A DNA stretch of 53,973 nt from an uncultured bacterium. Its GTDB lineage: Bacteria > Cyanobacteriota > Vampirovibrionia > Gastranaerophilales > JAILCC01. The translations under genes were made by a program, and so were the position numbers. The DNA lies in the NCBI GenBank assembly GCA_949283935.1, contig CASDUJ010000023.1:1-53973 (forward strand). The letters are read 5' to 3'. Under the pieces are notes generated by a model. The model saw only the letters and a program-made list of their open reading frames with translations. It searched no databases and was not told where the DNA came from. Numbering within the stretch: position 1 is the stretch's first letter; the number at the start of each line of letters is the position of its first letter. This document shows, piece by piece, positions 50,301 through 53,973 of this stretch.

Positions 50301-53128
50301 TGCGAATCTACAATTAAATCATTTGCATTGTTCAAAGTTAATCCACCAGACATAATTTGTAAATTACCATCTGTTGAATTTATGGAAGTATTTTGTGTAT
50401 CAGAAGTAGAAATACCAGATAAATATAAACTTCCACCAGTTTGATTAATTTGAGAATTATTTTGGAGTGTATCATTTGAATCTAGTGTAATTGAACCATC
50501 TTTTAATGCTAAATTATTTTCAACCACAACTTGTGTGTTAGCAGTAATGTTATCTATACTATTGTTTAAAGTAACATTATCTAATTTCAGTGAACCTCCG
50601 TCAGAATTTATTGAACGACCATCTGTTGTATTAGTTTCAAATCCTACAATGTTTACAGTACCACCTGTTTGATTTATTACTGAATTATTCCACACATCAC
50701 TTGCCGCATTCATATTCAATTGAGCATTATCTGAAACATCTAGATCTCCTAATAAGGTAAGATTTACATTTTCAGCAATAACATCATTATTTCCAAGCAA
50801 TACATTATCCGAATTAATTATAAGATTTCCTTCTAAAGCATTCAAAATCCCTGTTTTATTTGCATCAAGAGCACCTGCCGATGCATCAGAATCTTTAATG
50901 TAATTAAGTACTAAAGTAGCATCAGAACTATTTAGATTTACAGTACCATTCCAAACTACATTAGAATAATCGCTGCCTCCATTAAAAGTAACATTCGTAC
51001 TATCAAATATATTTAACACAGCATCTGAATTAATAACAACATTGACTGCACCTGAAATAGTAGTGTCTCCAGTTAAATTAGTTATACCATCATCAACAAC
51101 AAATTGACCATTTGCATATGTAAAATCATTAGCTGCAGCATCTTTAGTAACATTTATTGTATTATTTCCACTAAGTTTTAAATTTCCGGAATAATTACCA
51201 TTTTGAGCAGTAATTGTTATATTACTATTGGAAATTTCAGCATTATCTCCAAAATTATTTATACTATTAGCATTTAAATTAGAAGTATTTAAATTAATCC
51301 CATTTCCGCCAGATGCAACAGATAAATCTTTATTAACTGTCAAAGTTGAACCACTAAGATTTATTTCACTAAGATTAAAATTATCTGTATCATTTTTAAT
51401 GGTAATATTAGAATTAGTTAAACTAAACTGCCCATCATTAATATTTACGCTTAATCCATCATCTGCAGAATTCACATTATTAAAATTAAATGCATCCGTA
51501 TTGGTAGAATTAGAAGAAATTAAGGCTGCATCTGAACCAAGAATAGTTAAATTGTTAGCATTGCCTACATCTAGAGCCTTGGCAACCAATGTTCCATTCC
51601 AATTACTACCTTCACTTAAAGTTACTTTTTGTGTAGATGAAAGAATTGAAGCATTGTCTATATTTATAACACCTACAACATCTGAATTGAAACTTAAATT
51701 ACTCCCAACTAGATTTACATTACCGCCTGTAATACTGGAACCTGCTCCTACAGAATTTACATCAGTAAAATTAGCTTCCCCTGAATTAATGTTAACAACT
51801 GAACCAAGATTTTTATCTACTCCAGTAGCTCCAGAAAAATTAACATTCAAAACTCCGCCATTTTGACTTATAGTAGAACCGGAAAAAACAATTGTATCAG
51901 CATTATTAGATAATATATCAGCATTTCCATTAGTTGATATGCTAACATTACCTGTAAATATATCTCCGTCATTAATTGTAATATTACCAGCACTTACATC
52001 TAAAGTTGAGCCTGCAGCTATTTGCAAATTTACATTTCCATCTATATTATCATTTGCATTATTTAATTCTAAAGTTCCATTGTTTATAATGTTAAAATTA
52101 CCATTTACAGCACTGATAACTGAGCTTGTAGCTTTTTTACCGCTAAAATCTCCATTAATAGTAATATTCCCAGAATTTTGAGTTAAAATAGCATCGGATA
52201 AAATACTATCATTTGCGTCTAAAACCAGACTGCCATTATTAATGTTGAAAGTATTGCTTATATTAACAACAGCATTGTCAATAGAATCATTGAGTCCATT
52301 CATAGTAAAATTACTAAAATCAACTGAGCCACCTTGTACCCTAAAACTATTAGTAGAATTTGATGAAGTTGCTAAATTTGAAATTACAGCTGTGCCACTT
52401 GTTTGAGAATAAGTAGCATCAAAATTATTTAAACCATCAATTGTTAAATTTCCATTATTTAAATTTAACGTTCCATCTACAACATCTCCATCACCATTAA
52501 GTACCATCTGTACTTGAGAACCATTCAATTCAACTGTTCCATTTATAGTAACAATAGCATCAGAAGCTATGTTAGCGACGTTTGCAAGCGAAAAATTATT
52601 AAGGGTCAAATCTCCGCCCAAACTTTGTAAATTTCCACTAAATTCACCAAGAGAAGTTCCATCAATATTTAAATTACCTGCAGTTTGATTAATAACAGCA
52701 TCATTTAATACATCGTCTGTACCTATTACAACATCCCCGCCATTAATATTTAAATAGGAACCAGTTTGTAGTGTTAAATCAATCAAATCTCCAATACTAC
52801 TACCAGTATTTACAGTCAAGGCATTTGAAGTTTCATTAATAATACTTCCTGCAGTTGCTTCTAACAAACCATTTACTACACTTCCATCTACAGGATAACC
52901 TGATATGCTAAGAGAATTAGACGAATCATTTAAAATAACCTTATTTCCAGAATTAGAATCCCAAACACCTTGTGGAGCTCCTGTATCATCGTAAATTTGA
53001 TAATTAGCGTCTGTATACCAACCTGCACTATTTACAGTAATATCTGCAGAAAAACCATGTCCAGCACAACAAAAAGCAGCAACACTAGCAGCAAAAACCA
53101 TAGCTGATAAACTTTTCCTAAGATACAT
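47393..53128 (-). CDS. Giant autotransporter with repetitive beta-helix passenger
   Basis: This 1911-residue outer-membrane protein has a signal peptide at the N-terminus (MYLRKSLSAMVFAASVAAF, cleavage near GFSA). The passenger of about 1600 residues is rich in Asn, Ser, Asp, Gly and Thr, and is built of degenerate strands with recurring N-D-x-I, Q-T-G-G, W-x-G/W-x-S and N-L-x-I units, as in pectin-lyase-like beta-helices. The barrel starts near residue 1655 (GGVWGKIYGGF) and runs to the terminal Phe (GLTWKF), the usual outer-membrane C-terminus. The longer in-frame start at 53164 would add 12 residues, but the promoter start lies near 53162 and TTGGAG precedes the ATG at 53128. A surface adhesin is likely. 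It proves a diderm envelope. Confidence 0.92.
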   Translation of the reverse strand: MYLRKSLSAMVFAASVAAFCCAGHGFSADITVNSAGWYTDANYQIYDDTGAPQGVWDSNSGNKVILNDSSNSLSISGYPVDGSVVNGLLEATAGSIINETSNALTVNTGSSIGDLIDLTLQTGSYLNINGGDVVIGTDDVLNDAVINQTAGNLNIDGTSLGEFSGNLQSLGGDLTLNNFSLANVANIASDAIVTINGTVELNGSQVQMVLNGDGDVVDGTLNLNNGNLTIDGLNNFDATYSQTSGTAVISNLATSSNSTNSFRVQGGSVDFSNFTMNGLNDSIDNAVVNISNTFNINNGSLVLDANDSILSDAILTQNSGNITINGDFSGKKATSSVISAVNGNFNIINNGTLELNNANDNIDGNVNLQIAAGSTLDVSAGNITINDGDIFTGNVSISTNGNADILSNNADTIVFSGSTISQNGGVLNVNFSGATGVDKNLGSVVNINSGEANFTDVNSVGAGSSITGGNVNLVGSNLSFNSDVVGVINIDNASILSSTQKVTLSEGSNWNGTLVAKALDVGNANNLTILGSDAALISSNSTNTDAFNFNNVNSADDGLSVNINDGQFSLTNSNITIKNDTDNFNLSEINLSGSTLTVNKDLSVASGGNGINLNTSNLNANSINNFGDNAEISNSNITITAQNGNYSGNLKLSGNNTINVTKDAAANDFTYANGQFVVDDGITNLTGDTTISGAVNVVINSDAVLNIFDSTNVTFNGGSDYSNVVWNGTVNLNSSDATLVLNYIKDSDASAGALDANKTGILNALEGNLIINSDNVLLGNNDVIAENVNLTLLGDLDVSDNAQLNMNAASDVWNNSVINQTGGTVNIVGFETNTTDGRSINSDGGSLKLDNVTLNNSIDNITANTQVVVENNLALKDGSITLDSNDTLQNNSQINQTGGSLYLSGISTSDTQNTSINSTDGNLQIMSGGLTLNNANDLIVDSQTRGTIIDADAQLQINNGNVTLSNATIWDGEVITNENANLILNDTSKSAGGFLNAQEGNLTINGTSLVLNNSNDYIDEIVALNVASGSKMSVDLGQVTINENDSWNSTVVSNGGNLILKNASKNAGGSLEMTTAGQTTILGNYTTDNNDVINGGKFIVGDSSTISKLNVERDLDSSVAKEIYHNSILNIISGTTDLAENTIWQGDVNLNGGTLNYNKTILKEGMLNANTGNLNITGTGTVLNLDGSNDYITAETIVNLNEGSTLNINNIDAKVDLEGSDIWDGALNNLNGTLTLDGVQKTTDEKATYYQSGMIYGGVPQEGVLKLNNNSSLELTNGSSISGGIVYLNNSDLVLNNGAYNKAAIIMPGSSLSVIGGTHLDLDKSIVVPDFISVLNGGNLNIGSLSSQGNTVSVLNAIIDEPVNISLYSGNELYLYGDAQVTLDSNDLWEGQVAVISDEAYLTLKDINKTINNTSDFYQVYGTTELNNTTLTLKDASVFAGGNLDIGAGSVLNIERDVFELDNLSNAGLINTISNDFEYNYVAENYYVGSAENNTASHSLDIDVRSGETDAFLIGGDIIANAANANIAITNINLVNPSQQPIDSEIDFRVFYPLGTVDPNINFISVAPEINTPIGKYRFGYKGDNGLYSLKLTEFNPKVFRGQMTTAAQWMNQLSISNMIFDHMDVVSRQLLADGNNANEYASVDPLFAPYQYSTKDGGVWGKIYGGFETVAMTEDISFQNNSYGTIVGIDFPLKNLENGWKFIPTFFMAYNGANQRNYGIHAYQNGGQMGLMGTLYKGNFITSLLGYGGGYSNEMGVAGVKDRTGNWFAGAASKTAYNVELPANFIFQPNLFLSYNAFGKQNWETDFGMMGMNSGMLNGVNIAPGANLIWQKDTFSLYLGAQYMYNLYGKIDGRAGNVDLPDLEMRHGYMEYGIGVTKRFKDRLTGYLQLSFRNGGRTGIAPQGGLTWKF

Positions 53129-53168
53129 AAAACACTCCAATACTAACCTTAACTCACAAACCATAAAA

Positions 53169-53197
53169 ATTCTAGCATAATTACCTGTGTTTGTAAA
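53169..53197 (-). promoter_or_regulatory. Sigma-70 promoter of the autotransporter
   Basis: On the minus strand TTTACA (53192-53197) and TAGAAT (53169-53174) are spaced by 17 bases. A TGC before the -10 box gives an extended -10. Transcription would begin near 53162, leaving a leader of about 34 bases. Confidence 0.7.
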
Positions 53198-53220
53198 ACA
53201 ATATTAGACCAAAACCCAAA

Positions 53221-53246
53221 TAAAAAGCCAAGTATAAAAACTTGGC
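53221..53246 (-). terminator. Intrinsic terminator of the sigma-28 dependent gene
   Basis: GCCAAGT (53227-53233) and ACTTGGC (53240-53246) form a seven-pair stem with a six-base loop. On the minus strand it is followed by T5A (53221-53226). It lies just after the stop codon of the 181-residue gene and insulates the autotransporter promoter from it. Confidence 0.8.
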
Positions 53247-53268
53247 ATAAATAAGATTATAAAATTAT

Positions 53269-53814
53269 TTAAGCTACAATATTTACATTTCCGCTATTTT
53301 CTGTGCTTTCTTCTTTTTGAGTCGAAGGTAATTTAGTGTAAGAAAAAGGATTTGAACCTTTTCTGTCTTTTTCTAAAGAAAAAGCATTTAAAACACTTGT
53401 TGGGTGAGGCAAAGCAAAAACAGTTTCAACGTCTGATTTCGGACTATTATCAACAGGAATAAAAATTTTCCCTTCATTTAATTTATGAACATTTGTTTGC
53501 TGAACTGCAGCTAAATTTTTTAATGCTTCAATGTTTTGCATGGCTTGAGGAGAAAGTTGTACATTAAAATCAACTTTGGCTTGGGCAACTTGTTGGGTTA
53601 AATTAATATCTGTATTTCTGTTATAAAGATTTATTTGAGATTGAGATGTTTGTATTGTAGGAGTCTGTTGGTTAACTTGAGAAGTTTGTCCTACTTTTTC
53701 TCCAGTTTTAATTTGAGCTCCGCCAAAAATTTCTTGAGAAACACGTTCAAGTTCAGCTCCTGTTACTATACCAGAATATGTTGTTCCTATGTTTCCGTAA
53801 AAATTAACTGACAT
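53269..53814 (-). CDS. Unknown protein transcribed from a flagellar sigma-28 promoter
   Basis: This 181-residue protein begins MSVNFYGNIGTTYSGIVTG. It has a Gln/Thr/Asn-rich middle and a helical block AQAKVDFNVQLSPQAMQNIEALKNLAA, and ends in a low-complexity tail. There is no signal peptide or membrane span, as is usual for flagellar export substrates. An in-frame start at 53835 exists, but the promoter start site lies there. CGAGG precedes the ATG at 53814, which I choose. The promoter at 53843-53870 has both sigma-28 elements, so the product belongs with filament, motor or chemotaxis functions. No known late flagellar protein is recognised in the sequence. Confidence 0.75.
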   Translation of the reverse strand: MSVNFYGNIGTTYSGIVTGAELERVSQEIFGGAQIKTGEKVGQTSQVNQQTPTIQTSQSQINLYNRNTDINLTQQVAQAKVDFNVQLSPQAMQNIEALKNLAAVQQTNVHKLNEGKIFIPVDNSPKSDVETVFALPHPTSVLNAFSLEKDRKGSNPFSYTKLPSTQKEESTENSGNVNIVA

Positions 53815-53842
53815 TTCAAACCTCGTTTCGACCACATTATTT

Positions 53843-53870
53843 TTATCGGCACCATTTACATAAAACTTTA
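53843..53870 (-). promoter_or_regulatory. Flagellar sigma-28 (FliA) promoter
   Basis: On the minus strand TAAAGTTT (53863-53870) and GCCGATAA (53843-53850) are both perfect eight-base matches to the sigma-28 consensus. They are separated by 12 bases (the usual spacing is 11). The expected start lies near 53835, about 20 bases before the chosen ATG. The remaining bases to the window end (53871-53973) are very AT-rich with no gene seen. Confidence 0.85.
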
Positions 53871-53973
53871 GTATTTTTAAAGATTATTTTACAAAGCTTT
53901 ACAATCTTTTATAAAATTAGAAAACTATATATAATAAATAATATAAATTTAATTTATAAGTAATATTTTATTC

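Noticed and set aside
48690-52181. Several plus-strand open frames opposite the autotransporter (for example 51228-51866)
   Set aside because: They are antisense shadows of a repetitive low-stop gene, with no promoters or ribosome sites and biased composition.
1-53973. CRISPR array, insertion sequence or prophage
   Set aside because: I saw no regularly spaced direct repeats, transposase, integrase, or phage structural gene. The repeats within the autotransporter are protein-coding.

Overview
The window is AT-rich, densely coded DNA from a flagellated diderm bacterium. Three observations point to the uncultured gut cyanobacterial sister clade Melainabacteria/Vampirovibrionia, most likely Candidatus Gastranaerophilales. 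First, several unrelated proteins begin with a short N-terminal peptide of the MKIN...F-G/K type. Second, one protein begins MGIAASQAR. Third, flagellar genes sit beside an autotransporter with a C-terminal outer-membrane barrel. The assignment is inferred from remembered family style, not from a search.

Positions 1-6.7 kb are accessory. A 5'-truncated coiled-coil protein is followed by about 480 bases of non-coding DNA. Then comes a restriction-modification cluster: a Bsp6I-like endonuclease, a C5-cytosine methyltransferase, a convergent Vsr repair nuclease, and a truncated and frameshifted Eco57I/TaqI-class modification gene. Two near-identical tRNA-Leu genes (anticodons CAG and GAG) close this part on the minus strand.

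Positions 6.7-20.6 kb are mostly core metabolism: mutS (-), a 38-residue membrane peptide coupled to a U32 family protein, a secreted protein, etfB-etfA-tmk, and then pxpA-like, yvcK, panB, panC and a membrane protein in one tight plus-strand run. That run ends at a strong bidirectional terminator. Positions 20.6-31 kb are minus strand: flhB-fliA-aldolase-ispD as one operon, metX-metW, and a translationally coupled trio of two mutually related novel membrane proteins plus a GH13 glycosidase.

Positions 31-36 kb carry smc-scpA-scpB in one overlapping operon. An M16 peptidase (-) and a nitrilase-family amidase (+) follow. The flagellar hook operon fliJ-fliK-flgD-flgE (38.3-42.1 kb) ends at a long, structured, U-tailed RNA element. 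Positions 42.3-47.3 kb hold a pterin-dependent methyltransferase and a formyltransferase-like gene (-), a membrane protein with a zinc-ribbon partner, and two proteins of unknown function. Positions 47.4-53.1 kb are a single 1911-residue autotransporter (-).

The last gene, an unknown 181-residue protein (-), lies behind a textbook flagellar sigma-28 promoter. This ties it to the fliA gene about 32 kb away and makes it a candidate new member of the late flagellar regulon. The best leads for undescribed biology are the paralogous membrane-protein pair with its glycosidase, the shared MKIN N-terminal tag, the sigma-28-driven unknown gene, and the structured RNA after flgE.
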